DNA of 18,631 nt, taken from assembly GCA_041689775.1 (NCBI GenBank), contig JBDNFP010000223.1:1-18631 (forward strand), given 5' to 3'. Position 1 is the first letter of the stretch. The number at the start of each line of letters is the position of its first letter. The notes under the pieces were generated by a model. The model ran no database searches and was not told the DNA's origin. It worked only from the letters and a program-made list of their open reading frames with translations. The translations under genes were made by a program, and so were the position numbers. Of this stretch, positions 7,746-16,022 are shown piece by piece. This DNA comes from JBDNFP01 sp041689775. Its GTDB lineage: Bacteria; Bacteroidota; Bacteroidia; Cytophagales; Spirosomataceae.

Positions 7746-9077
7746 CTATTTTTTCTTGGCACCCCGCTTGATAGGCCTTCCGTACTTCGCCATTTTTTCT
7801 TTGGCAATGTTTCTCCTTACGTTTACCTTTTGATTCTTTTCTGATTTTTCGTGGAAAGCTGGACCTGATTCTTCCCGTTTGGGTGGTTTTATCAGAATGT
7901 TCTTCATGGAAAGATTTGGCATCTCGTCCGGAGTAAGAACTTCGGATATCTCCAATCCATCGGGCAGGGGCAGCATGGGTATTTGGTAGTTCATCAACCC
8001 CTCGATACTTTCCTGGAATTCCTTCTCTTGCTCCGTAATAAAACTGATGGCGATTCCATGCTTATCGGCACGACCGGTACGACCTATGCGGTGAATATAA
8101 TTCTCGGGTTCGTCGGGTACATCGAAATTGAATACGTGCGAAACCTCGGTGAGGTCAAGTCCACGGGCTACGATATCAGTCGCAATCAATACCAAATATT
8201 CTCCATCCTGAAACTTTTTCACCGTGTTAAATCGGTTGTTCTGCGCTTTGTTGGAGTGAATAACCCCCACCTGCTCGGGAAAGCGAGCCTCCATTTCCTG
8301 ATGAATCTGATCGGCTAATTTTTTGGTACTAACAAAGACCAGTACTTTGGTCATGGCAAGGTCCTTGGTAATCAGCCATTTCAAGAGGTTGACTTTGGTG
8401 TAAAAGTTAGGTACTTCGTAGCCTAACTGTTCAATATTGGCCAAAGGTTGTCCCGCCGGGGCTGCTTCCACCCGAATCGGGGCGTTGAAGTAGGTAGCCA
8501 TCAAAGACTCCACCTCGTCGGTCATCGTCGCCGAAAATAGTAGATTTTGTCTTTTTTGGGGCAGAAGATCCAATACCATATTCAGCTGAGAGCGGAAACC
8601 TAGGTTGAGCATTTCGTCTACTTCGTCGATAACCAACTTCTTGATAGCTTTGGTCTTTAACGCTTTTTTAAGGGCCAGATCAATAAGCCTGCCGGGGGTC
8701 GCTACCACGATATCGGCCCCCGCCATGAGCTCAGCCGTTTGAACTTTGATGTTGCCACCTCCGTACACACCCACCGCCTTTATGCTCATGTAAGCACTAA
8801 GCTTCTCAATGGTTTCTACCACCTGTACTACCAATTCGCGGGTAGGTACGAGTATTAATTGTTGGGGACTCTTATCTTTTGAAAATGTATATTGTCTGAG
8901 GCAGGGGAGCAGGTAGGCAAGCGTTTTTCCGGTGCCTGTCTGGGCGATACCACAAACATCTTGTCCGGACATCATCACCGAAAATACTTTTTCCTGAATG
9001 GTAGTTGGTTGCGTAAAACCCATGTCCGAAAGAGCATTCCGGAGGGGAGTTGTTAAATTTAGTTCTTCAAAAGTCAT
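7746..9077 (-). CDS. DEAD-box ATP-dependent RNA helicase (DEVD variant)
   Basis: This 443-residue superfamily 2 RNA helicase has the Q motif GFTQPTTIQ at 20-28, motif I AQTGTGKT at 45-52, PTREL at 78-82, TPGRL at 127-131, motif II DEVD at 151-154, motif III SAT at 182-184, and then ARGLDL and HRIGRTGR in the second RecA domain. The C-terminal tail is rich in Lys and Arg (ending KRGAKKK), suggesting RNA binding. Motif II reads DEVD where most family members have DEAD; the catalytic Asp-Glu pair is kept. Likely roles are ribosome assembly or RNA decay at low temperature, as for RhlE/CsdA-type enzymes, but the subfamily cannot be fixed. An in-frame ATG at 9101 would add eight residues; I prefer 9077 because MTFEELNL is the standard N-terminus and a promoter box lies 22 bases upstream of it. 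Confidence 0.95.
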   Translation of the reverse strand: MTFEELNLTTPLRNALSDMGFTQPTTIQEKVFSVMMSGQDVCGIAQTGTGKTLAYLLPCLRQYTFSKDKSPQQLILVPTRELVVQVVETIEKLSAYMSIKAVGVYGGGNIKVQTAELMAGADIVVATPGRLIDLALKKALKTKAIKKLVIDEVDEMLNLGFRSQLNMVLDLLPQKRQNLLFSATMTDEVESLMATYFNAPIRVEAAPAGQPLANIEQLGYEVPNFYTKVNLLKWLITKDLAMTKVLVFVSTKKLADQIHQEMEARFPEQVGVIHSNKAQNNRFNTVKKFQDGEYLVLIATDIVARGLDLTEVSHVFNFDVPDEPENYIHRIGRTGRADKHGIAISFITEQEKEFQESIEGLMNYQIPMLPLPDGLEISEVLTPDEMPNLSMKNILIKPPKREESGPAFHEKSEKNQKVNVRRNIAKEKMAKYGRPIKRGAKKK

Positions 9078-9098
9078 GGTATTCCTGATTATAAACCG

Positions 9099-9106
9099 CA
9101 AAGGTA
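9099..9106 (-). promoter_or_regulatory. Bacteroidota-type -7 promoter box for the helicase
   Basis: The minus strand reads TACCTTTG, an exact match to the Bacteroidota -7 consensus TAnnTTTG. It lies 22 bases upstream of the helicase ATG at 9077, implying a short leader of about 15 bases. The matching -33 element is poor (GTTAAG about 20 bases upstream). If transcription starts here, the upstream in-frame ATG at 9101 is not in the message. Confidence 0.55.
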
Positions 9107-9192
9107 CTGCTTATACGGCACTTAACCCGAACTTGTAACGGGGGAGTTGTTTTTAAGCTCCAAATTATCAGGAAGTACGAGCTAAAAATAGG

Positions 9193-9220
9193 GAACAAGA
9201 AAAAGAGATTTTTCTTGTTC
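9193..9220 (-). terminator. Hairpin terminator downstream of the peptidase E-like gene
   Basis: GAACAAGAAAAA (9193-9204) and TTTTTCTTGTTC (9209-9220) are perfect 12-base inverted repeats around a 4-base loop (GAGA on the plus strand). On the minus strand the stem is followed by CCCTATTTTTAG. It lies 64 bases past the stop of the peptidase E-like gene and before the helicase promoter, so it separates the two units. Confidence 0.7.
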
Positions 9221-9283
9221 GAGGAGTCAATGTAGAATACGCGGGCCACCAATTCCTAATAGAAATGACGACCCGCAAAATGC

Positions 9284-10032
9284 TTATTTGAGAACAGTGG
9301 CTTCCAGTTTTTCCTCCACTACCTTACCATCTTTCATGGAAACAAAGTAGGAGTTTTCGGTTTCGCTCATGGATAGCACCTTAAATACTTTCCCGTTTTT
9401 GAAAATGATACCTGACTTATCATCCATGGCGTAGCCCGGCTTGAAAATGCCTTTTTCGATGTTGGCAAAGTATAACGGCCTACGGTACTCTTCGCTATGG
9501 TAATGGGGGCAATGGCTGAACGGTAAAAAGCCCAAACCTTCCACGACGCTCAACTCACTGGGGCGAGAATCGGTAGTGCCATTATCAAACCAGCAGAGTG
9601 ACCCCGCGCTTCCACCCGCCAGAATAATACCTTTGGCCAGTGCCTTTTGAAGTACCTTGTCGATACCCTGCGCTTTCCAGATGGCGATCATATTGAGGGT
9701 ATTTCCTCCGCCTACCACATGGCATCTACGTTCAGAAGTACCTCCTCAAAAGACGTTTTCTGATTGTAAGAGCTAATCCATACTTTTTGAACGGAGGGCT
9801 CAACTGATAAGTCATGTACTAGTTCGTACCAACGAATAATGCCCGGCTCGCCGTCGCCGGAGGCCGTGGGTAGATAGCAGATTTTTGGCCGCACTTTGCC
9901 GGTTAATTTGATGATTTCCTGAATAAACTGCTTGGAAGGGGCCTCGCCGTAGGGGAAAATGTACTGATCTTGGGCGGCCGCACTGCTGGCAGCGAAGGCC
10001 AGACAAATGCCCATAAGTACTACTAGTTTCAT
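9284..10032 (-). pseudogene. Peptidase E/cyanophycinase-like secreted protein, one frameshift
   Basis: Two overlapping frames make one protein of the class I glutamine amidotransferase-like S51 peptidase group. The 5' part starts at ATG 10032 with a signal peptide (MKLVVLMGICLAFAASSAAA), then YIFPYGE and KICYLPTASGD, and ends VDAMW at a TAG (9712-9714). The 3' part resumes with VGGGNTLNMIAIWKAQGID, the nucleophile elbow AGGSAGS, and PHYHSEEYRRP. One extra G after TGG (9715-9717) would read DAMWVGGGNTLN and give exactly 250 codons including the stop, the normal family length. The substrate may be an Asp-X dipeptide or cyanophycin-like product; export argues for a periplasmic peptidase. The lesion is in a G-run, so a sequencing or assembly error is as likely as real inactivation. 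Confidence 0.85.
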
Positions 10033-10061
10033 TGAATTGGTTGTTTTGAAAATTTTGAGAG

Positions 10062-10069
10062 CCAAGATA
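10062..10069 (-). promoter_or_regulatory. Candidate -7 box for the peptidase E-like gene
   Basis: The minus strand reads TATCTTGG, one mismatch from TAnnTTTG, 30 bases upstream of the ATG at 10032. TTTG-containing sequence lies further upstream (TTTGTTTTG), but not at a clearly optimal distance. This is a weak call. Confidence 0.3.
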
Positions 10070-10165
10070 GTGCAAAACAAACAGCGCGGAGAGATATGGC
10101 CGTAAAAATTCTATTGGTAGTAAATTAAATAGATCGCGCGGAGGCTTTTTACCGGCCTTGTAGCA

Positions 10166-10195
10166 TTGGCAAGCGTGAATAGTTCTGTTATTTTG
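10166..10195 (+). promoter_or_regulatory. Candidate promoter for the amidohydrolase gene
   Basis: TTG at 10166-10168, a 20-base spacer, and TATTTTG at 10189-10195 approximate the Bacteroidota TTG/TAnnTTTG promoter with one T missing. It lies 24 bases upstream of the preferred ATG at 10219. If correct, the GTG at 10195 would be too close to the promoter box to be translated. Confidence 0.3.
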
Positions 10196-10218
10196 TGTTG
10201 AAATTGACTACTAATTCT

Positions 10219-11341
10219 ATGCAGGTACCGACCTCAGTTTACGAACTACGAAAAGAGCTTCATCAGCATCCCGAGCTTTCTGGTTCGGAAGTGAATACCG
10301 CTAGCCGCATTCATTCTTTTGTCATGAAGCATCATCCTACTGAGATTATCACTGGTCTGGGTGGAAATGGTATGGCGGTAGTATATCGTTTTGCGGAGGA
10401 AGGACCGACGGTGGTTATCCGATGTGAACTGGATGCCCTACCTATTGAAGAAGTGAACGACTTTTCGTACCGCTCCGGACATCCTGGGGTTTCGCACAAA
10501 TGCGGGCACGATGGACACATGGCAACGGTAGCTGGTTTGGTTAAAGAACCAATCGTTTCAAAAAGGAAAGGTGGTTCTTTTATTCCAACCTGCCGAAGAA
10601 AACGGTCAGGGAGCACGAGCCGTTTTGCAGGATAAGCGGTTTCGGGAGTTGAACCCTGATTATGTATTTGCACTGCACAACCTACCCGGCGAAGCGATGC
10701 ACATCCTTGTGTTGCGTGACGGGGTCTTTACAGCCACCGTGCAAAGTGTGGCTATCCGGCTCGAAGGGGAACTAGCCCACGCTTCCGAGCCAGAAAATGG
10801 TATTAATCCAGCCGTAGCCGAGCTTATTCAGGCATTTGACAAGATGAATCGGCCTCTTACGACTAATTTGGATTTTGCTATACTTACGCCCGTTTGTATT
10901 GAAATGGGCGAACGAGCTTACGGGATAGCCGCCGGCTCAGCGACCGTGCACTATACCCTCCGAACCTGGACGGAAGAGACTATGCAGAATTTAAAAACCC
11001 AGGTACTTGCCCTGACTGCCCAAGTGTGCAGTCAGCAGCGGCTTGCTTACAGTACTGAATGGTTTGACTATTTTCCGGCTACGGTCAATGATCCTGAATG
11101 TGATCAGCTGATCAGACAAGTCGCCACAAAACAAGGATTAACTTTGGTTGAAAGAGCTATTCCCTTAAAATTCGGCGAAGACTTTGGTTGGTTTTCCCGG
11201 TACTATAAAACGGCTCTTTTTGGGTTAGGGGCGGGCCTCAATACTCCGGCCTTGCATCATCACGACTACGATTTTCCGGATGAATTGTTAGAAACGGGGA
11301 TCAGGATGTTTTCGGGATGTATTAATGAGCTACTGGGGTAG
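10219..11341 (+). pseudogene. M20D-family amidohydrolase, one frameshift
   Basis: Two overlapping plus frames form one M20 metallopeptidase of the IAA-amino acid/N-acyl amino acid amidohydrolase type. Frame one has ELRKELHQHPELSG, DALPIEE and the metal-binding SHKCGHDGHMA. Frame two begins at KGKVVLLFQPAEENGQGA, containing the catalytic Glu pair, and continues through PDYVFALHNLPG, HASEPENGINPAVA and the C-terminal metal-binding HHHDYDFPDELL. The frame changes between 10546 and 10566; total length is 3n+1, so one extra base or two missing bases. Corrected, it is about 373 residues, near family length. There is no signal peptide, so it would be cytoplasmic. ATG 10219 is preferred over GTG 10195. 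All catalytic motifs survive, so the lesion is recent or artefactual. Confidence 0.87.
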
Positions 11342-11387
11342 GGAATACGAGAGCTTAGTCAAAATAATGCCTCATTACCACCTAAAC

Positions 11388-12425
11388 TCATATTTTTTCC
11401 AAAAGCCTGAGTTGGTTAACTTTCATCTCTTCCAATAGTCGGTAGTTCATTTCTGAAATTTTAATCTTCTGTTTGATGAGATAGTTGAGTAGTTTTTGGG
11501 TAGCATCTGCATCTTTATTCTTGATCACCAACGTAATAATCTTTTGGTTTTGGGCGCTGTTTCGGTCACTGATTTGGGTAAGCAGCGCAGCACTTAATTC
11601 GGGTTTGATCGTACTATTTTGAAGTTTATTGAGCACGGCGACCTGGGTGTAGTACGAAAGTGAATCATAGTTCTTGATCAGAAAACCTTGCAGCATTTGG
11701 GTGTCAAATAGTTTTTCGGGAATTTTCTCAATTGTGTTCTTGAGGAGATACCCTTTCCCATTCTTGACCAAAGCTAGTACCTCCGTCAAGTTTCCAGCAA
11801 ACTGCGCTTCGGATAAATTATTGATCAGATAGTAATGCGCCGAGGCAGAATTGTATCCAATAATCTTTTCGATGAGGCGCTTATCAAGTCGCGACTTGGT
11901 ATGATTCCTGATCGAGTCTACCACGGCTCCGTTGGCAACGTGCCACAGGGTATGACAGGTAAACAAGGCACCCTCGATTACTTCCCCCTTGATTGCTTCC
12001 ACGGTAGCACCGGAGTACGCGTCCACGTTATTATCCCGGGTCTTGGTTACGAGTTTATCGGCCGACATCCCTGTAAATACGAGGTCGTGGTTGGTCAGGA
12101 TACTTTGCAGTTTGGCGTAGTCGGCTAAGGTAAAGGGTTTGTGATCAAGCTTGGTAAGAGGATTGTAGGGCTGGGTTTGGTAGTTGATAAATTCACCGAT
12201 CAGATTCCAGTTAAATATAACATTGACGTTGTAACAAATGCCTTCTTCGCACACCGGGGCAACGATATCGGCCGAGTACCGTTCCAGCTTATCTCCCCAG
12301 TACACCTCGTTCATCCCAAATTCGCCCCCGTTTTTTAGCTCTATGGTGAAGACTGTTTTGTCCCAACTAGTCAAAAAGGATGAAAGAACTACTATGCTAA
12401 CCAGAACAACTACGAAGCGTTTCAT
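11388..12425 (-). CDS. Secreted protein with FMN-attachment motif and helical C-terminal half
   Basis: I do not recognise a named family for the whole protein. The 345 residues start with a signal peptide or membrane anchor (MKRFVVVLVSIVVLSSFLTS). The N-terminal half contains DAYSGAT at 135-141, which fits the motif Dxx[ST]GA[ST] where the flavin transferase ApbE links FMN to the last Thr (here Thr141). Nearby lie CEEGIC (59-64) and CHTLWH (157-162), which are of unknown importance. From about 170 on, the sequence looks like short helical pairs of a HEAT/ARM-like repeat region. The start codon overlaps the stop of the FAD oxidoreductase by ATGA, so translation is coupled and the two probably act together, perhaps passing electrons between FMN and FAD outside the cytoplasm. 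No apbE is in the window. The FMN claim is a motif inference. Confidence 0.72.
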   Translation of the reverse strand: MKRFVVVLVSIVVLSSFLTSWDKTVFTIELKNGGEFGMNEVYWGDKLERYSADIVAPVCEEGICYNVNVIFNWNLIGEFINYQTQPYNPLTKLDHKPFTLADYAKLQSILTNHDLVFTGMSADKLVTKTRDNNVDAYSGATVEAIKGEVIEGALFTCHTLWHVANGAVVDSIRNHTKSRLDKRLIEKIIGYNSASAHYYLINNLSEAQFAGNLTEVLALVKNGKGYLLKNTIEKIPEKLFDTQMLQGFLIKNYDSLSYYTQVAVLNKLQNSTIKPELSAALLTQISDRNSAQNQKIITLVIKNKDADATQKLLNYLIKQKIKISEMNYRLLEEMKVNQLRLLEKI

Positions 12426-14281
12426 TTCACTACCTCCATCAACGTTCCTCCTAGGTTATAATCCTGATCTTTTGGGAGTTTTGAATTACCAATTCCTTTG
12501 ATCATCAAGGCTTCCAGTTTTGGGAAATAGTTCTGATAGATACCCCTTGGGTTAGTTTTTTCTTCTTTACATACGGCCGCTGCCATACCCAATACTTCCC
12601 CCATCATACCCATGGTGCGCATTAGTCGTGTAGTACCAAGTGCTACATGCGACACACTAATGTTGCGACCGGCCATCATGAGGTTGCTGATATTTTTGGA
12701 ATACAAGCACCGAAAGGGGATGGGGTAGGGGTAAATCTTGATGTGCTTGGCGATCGACTTGAAAGCCGCACCCGGAAATAGCTTCGAATTCTCCGGATCG
12801 GGGTAATGCAGATCGATGGTCCAGGAGGTGGGGGCCGTACCGTCGGGATATACCCGCTGGTCGGTTAGGTCTTGCTCGATGAGCACGTAATCTCCTTTTA
12901 GTCTTCTTGATTCCCGCTTCCCGGCCACGTAGGCTACCCATTTCAGGTACTCGTTGGCAAATTTTGTTTTGGTAGCGGCGTGGTTTTTTAGGTAGGACCA
13001 GTTAGAGTAAACAGCCAGCAAACCGTAATCCCTGATTTGCTCAAAGTCGAGGGTCATGTCCAGCCCCATACCCGTTTCCCATTCCCAATCGCCCTTGGTG
13101 ATTTTCTCTGCCTTGGCTTCGTCCCAGGGTAAGCCCCATTGGATGTCGGGGAAAGCCACGGGTTGCCCCTTTCTTTCGGAAAACCATTGCACTGATGCCC
13201 CCATCGTGAGGTTATCGGCTACTTCGGGAGCTGTTTTTTCTCCGTATACCTCTCTACTTTCGCGTCCGGTCATAAACTCCGCTCCCGCCAGAAACCCGAT
13301 GGTGCCGTCGCCCGTACAGTCAGCAAAGAGCGGGGATTCGAAATATACCTTTTCGCCTGTCTCTATATTGGTAGCATATACCTTTTCAATCTTGCCGTCT
13401 TTGGTTTCAACCGAATTAGCGTGGTAGTTAAGGTAAAGCGTGATGTTGGGTTCGCTCAATACCGCGGCTAGTTTCTTTTCATCCTCGTAGTACTCTTTGG
13501 GTTGGGCGTTGCCGCCCTCCGAAGGACCTATTTCATTGACCAGATTGCCCAGGGCGGGGTAGGGTTCCAGGTTAATCCTTCCGCCGAGGTGTACCCGCAC
13601 TTCTGAGCTATTGTTGCCGCCGAGTACCGGGCGGTTTTGCACCAAGGCCACTTTTACACCCAGACGAGCCGCCGAAATGGCCGAGCAAGTGCCCGCCATA
13701 CCGCCACCGATGACCACAAAATCATATTTTCCGGCGTTTTTTGGATTCTTGTCAAAACCAAAGTAGTCGTTTCGGTAGTCAGCCAGTTTCTGTTTGTCCT
13801 CGATGGGCTTGAAGTTGGGGTCGTCAGTGAAAACGATGGCGTCGCAGCGGCCGTTAAAGCCCGTGAGGTCTTTGAGGGCAATGGTATTATCCTTTTGCCC
13901 GATGTTCACCGTTCCGCCGTATGACCACGTCCAGTCGCGGTTATCTTTTCCGAAAACTTTATCTAGAGGCTTTCCGTTCACCAGGAGCTGAAACTGTCCG
14001 GCGGCGGCCTTGTCTGACCATTGGGCGGACCAGTTTCGCGTTCACACGTAGACTTTGTAGGTGCCCATGGCCGGGAAAACAACCGCAGTACTGGCATCTT
14101 CCACGATCCTGCCCATGCCGTGGGCCATCAGAAAGGAAGAGCCCATAACATCCATAAACTGCTGATCAACGGACCAACCTCCTTTGTTCTGGAAATTTTC
14201 GGCTTCTACAAAAATGGTTCGCGGCTTTTTGGCGAAGCTATACTGGCATACAAAAAGTAGAAGAATGAGCGGGTATTTCAT
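12422..14281 (-). pseudogene. Secreted FAD-dependent oxidoreductase, interrupted by one in-frame TGA
   Basis: The gene starts at ATG 14281 with a signal peptide (MKYPLILLLFVCQYSFA) and an N-terminal beta-sandwich-like region (FVEAENFQNKGGWSVDQQF), as in FAD_oxidored proteins linked to glycan use. After YKVYV a TGA lies at 14042-14044. Reading continues in the same frame as TRNWSAQWSDKAAAGQF. The family usually has VRTRNW here, so a CGA (Arg) to TGA change is the simplest explanation. The FAD-binding Rossmann motif VVIGGGMAGTCSA is at about codons 189-201, followed by PVLGGNNSSEVRVHLGG. The full reading is 620 codons including both stops. Restart at GTG 13981 would yield a 519-residue protein without a signal peptide. 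It is coupled to the FMN-motif gene by ATGA. The substrate is unknown. Confidence 0.85.
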
Positions 14282-14477
14282 AGTAGTATCGGGCTGCTTA
14301 TTAGAATTCGTAAGTTATTTTGGTAATTTGATTTCTTGACGACATTTTTAAAAGACTAGCGACAATTTAGGGAAAGTATCTGAGAGTCTTTGGACTATTT
14401 TTCGTTCCCTAAACTAATTGCCAATGGCTTGCAAAACGCCGGGAGGTACGGCGTCTATATTATATTATAGGTTGTTT
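14282..14477. other. Short gap between FAD oxidoreductase start and amine oxidase remnant
   Basis: No gene is seen. It holds an inverted repeat TTAGGGAA / TTCCCTAA (within about 14366-14412) and the terminator hairpin listed at 14432-14454. No exact TAnnTTTG box for the FAD oxidoreductase was found. Confidence 0.5.
14432..14454 (-). terminator. Hairpin terminator of the former amine oxidase gene
   Basis: ACGCCG (14436-14441) and CGGCGT (14449-14454) are perfect 6-base GC-rich arms around a 7-base loop. On the minus strand the stem runs directly into TTTTGC. It lies 24 bases past the restored stop codon of the amine oxidase remnant (14478), the expected place for its terminator. Confidence 0.6.
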
Positions 14478-14534
14478 TCAATTACCTATTTTTTCTACTG
14501 CTGTTTTTGCCGATTGAGCGGCAGTATGAACTGA

Positions 14535-14544
14535 CACCTAATCT
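14535..14544. repeat. 10-bp target-site duplication, left copy
   Basis: CACCTAATCT at 14535-14544 is identical to 14738-14747. The two copies abut the outer ends of the inverted-repeat element at 14545-14737. Confidence 0.85.
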
Positions 14545-14737
14545 CAGGGTTTTCTTATAAAAATTAATACTTTTATAATTATATAAAATATGGTAAAAGT
14601 TTATAAAAAAGTCTCGTATTTAGTAACCTTTGTGGTCGGTTGAACCTGAATCAGTACTAAAATAACTACTTTCCTATCTCCTTTGTGATGCAAAATACCC
14701 AATTCTGGTCGAAATAAGTTTTTATAAGAAAGCCCTG
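14545..14737. mobile_element. MITE-like non-autonomous element, 193 bp
   Basis: Terminal inverted repeats are CAGGGTTTTCTTATAAAAA (14545-14563) and, on the opposite strand, CAGGGCTTTCTTATAAAAA (14719-14737), 18 of 19 identical. The element is flanked by perfect 10-bp direct repeats. The interior is AT-rich with no reading frame of note. Insertion was in the 3' end of the amine oxidase gene, because excision restores that frame. The ends resemble the terminal repeat of the window-edge insertion sequence (TAGGACTTTCGCTTATACA), which suggests mobilisation by a transposase of the same superfamily; a 10-bp duplication fits the IS4 group. Confidence 0.85.
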
Positions 14738-14747
14738 CACCTAATCT
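14738..14747. repeat. 10-bp target-site duplication, right copy
   Basis: CACCTAATCT at 14738-14747 matches 14535-14544 exactly and abuts the right terminal repeat of the 193-bp element. Confidence 0.85.
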
Positions 14748-15024
14748 TCACCATCGGTATACTCCCCACCTGCAAGATATATTTTATTGGCTACGGATTC
14801 GCTGAGCTTTTTTACTTTTTTCCAATCGGCATAGTCAGTCATATAACCAGCTTTGATGAATGGCTCATTATTTCAATTTTGGGTAATATTTTTTATATAA
14901 CTTTTAGTTACTTGGTTTGAGTAAATTCCATCCAGCTCGCTAAGTATAAAGTCTCTTAAATCATCTCCTAATCGTGAAATAAAATCTAATGCTGGTTTTC
15001 CAACCACAAACAAACCAACTATAT

Positions 15025-16022
15025 TAGATTTGTTGCAATATTATAAATCAGTTAGTTAAATAGAAATTCCAGAGGCCAGCACAGACTTCCAGAGTATCGT
15101 CATATTTCTCAAAGTCTCGCATTCTTAATCGATCCGACTATACTATGCTTTATACCAACACGTTGACTAGATAATTGCCGATTGATCAGTTTTTGATGAT
15201 CAGTTAAAGGCTGTTTTTTCGGGCTTTGGTAGGAAGATATACGTGTCGACATTTGTAGTCTTTATCAAACCCCTGGTACCCTGAATACAAGCGGATATTG
15301 AAATCTTCAAACCAATCTTTATTAGTAGGAAAATCCTCTTTTAGCATTGTGTAATCATGTATCTTTCCAACGAAGCAGTAGCTCAAAAAGAGAATCTTTT
15401 TATTATTCTCTAAACCATTTAAACCCGTTATAACGGTTGTCTTTACAGTGTGGCTTTTTTTTACCGCAGCGGCGGACCGTCGGAGTAATTATCTTTTTGT
15501 GAATCTTCGTCAGAAGGTCGCTCAATGCGCTGCTCAGTACCATCAATGATCAACATGTCATATTTACGAAAATATTCTTCAAATTCAGCCACGCTATCAA
15601 ATGATCGAGCGGGGGCATAGTTCTTAGTGTATAGCATTTATTTTAAGATATTTACGCCTAAATCTTGACGGTTCGCCGCTGCGATTGCGTTTTGCATTGG
15701 ATGAATCCATTCCGGTTATAAAGCCAAGTAGATCATAAGTAAGTCGGTACGGGACGCCTCGCACTTTTAAGACTAAATAGAGTAAAAAGAAGCAAATATT
15801 CAGCAGATTTTATAACAGACTCTTTTGGACTATCAGCTTTTCTTTCGACAAGTGTTTTACCAAATCTTTCGTAATATGAATCCTCGAAAATTAATAGTAA
15901 CTTTCTGAAACGTTTTTCATCGTATCCAGTTGCAGAACGCCACTTTCTTTCGGTTGTTAAACTTGCAGTTGAAATATTCATAGTGTTAAAAATACGATTT
16001 TATTTTCATTGCAACAAGTCTA
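15025..16022 (-). mobile_element. Decayed IS5-type insertion sequence, about 1.0 kb
   Basis: The terminal repeats are TAGATTTGTTGCAAT at 15025-15039 and, on the opposite strand, TAGACTTGTTGCAAT at 16008-16022 (14 of 15 identical). Between them lies one broken transposase gene. The flanking sequences are two parts of the same amine oxidase gene, confirming these boundaries. I see no clear target duplication, and the missing middle of the host gene shows that a deletion accompanied or followed insertion. Confidence 0.82.
15048..15981 (-). pseudogene. IS5-family (DDE_Tnp_4) transposase, multiply frameshifted
   Basis: Fragments in several minus-strand frames follow the order of a DDE_Tnp_4-type transposase. 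First, from ATG 15981, come ERKWRSATGYDEKRFRKLL and LLLFTLFSLKS. Then come LTYDLLGFITGMDSSNAKRN, then FDSVAEFEEYFRKYDMLIID (first catalytic Asp in IIDGTEQR) with ERPSDEDSQKDNYS. After a frame change come KKSHTVKTTVITG and SYCFVGKIHDYTMLKEDFP, then DWFEDFNIRLYSGYQGFDKD (second Asp region). Another frame gives PLTDHQKLINRQLSSQRVGI with KHSIVG (Glu replaced or shifted: usually VEHS). Last is RMRDFEKYDDTLEVCAGLWN ending FYLTN at TGA 15048. I count at least four frame changes, an early stop and a small deletion. It is inactive. Confidence 0.85.

Noticed and set aside
14042..14044. TGA as selenocysteine or recoded codon in the FAD oxidoreductase
   Set aside because: The expected residue is Arg (CGA one base away), there is no selenocysteine insertion element visible, and TGA is used as a normal stop elsewhere in the window.
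13056..14260. Plus-strand open frames opposite the FAD oxidoreductase
   Set aside because: Antisense shadows; the minus strand encodes the recognisable FAD-binding protein.
15025..16022. A toxin-antitoxin or small unknown gene pair in the short open frames at 15204-15386 and 15733-15981
   Set aside because: Both are pieces of one frameshifted IS5-type transposase bounded by matching terminal repeats.
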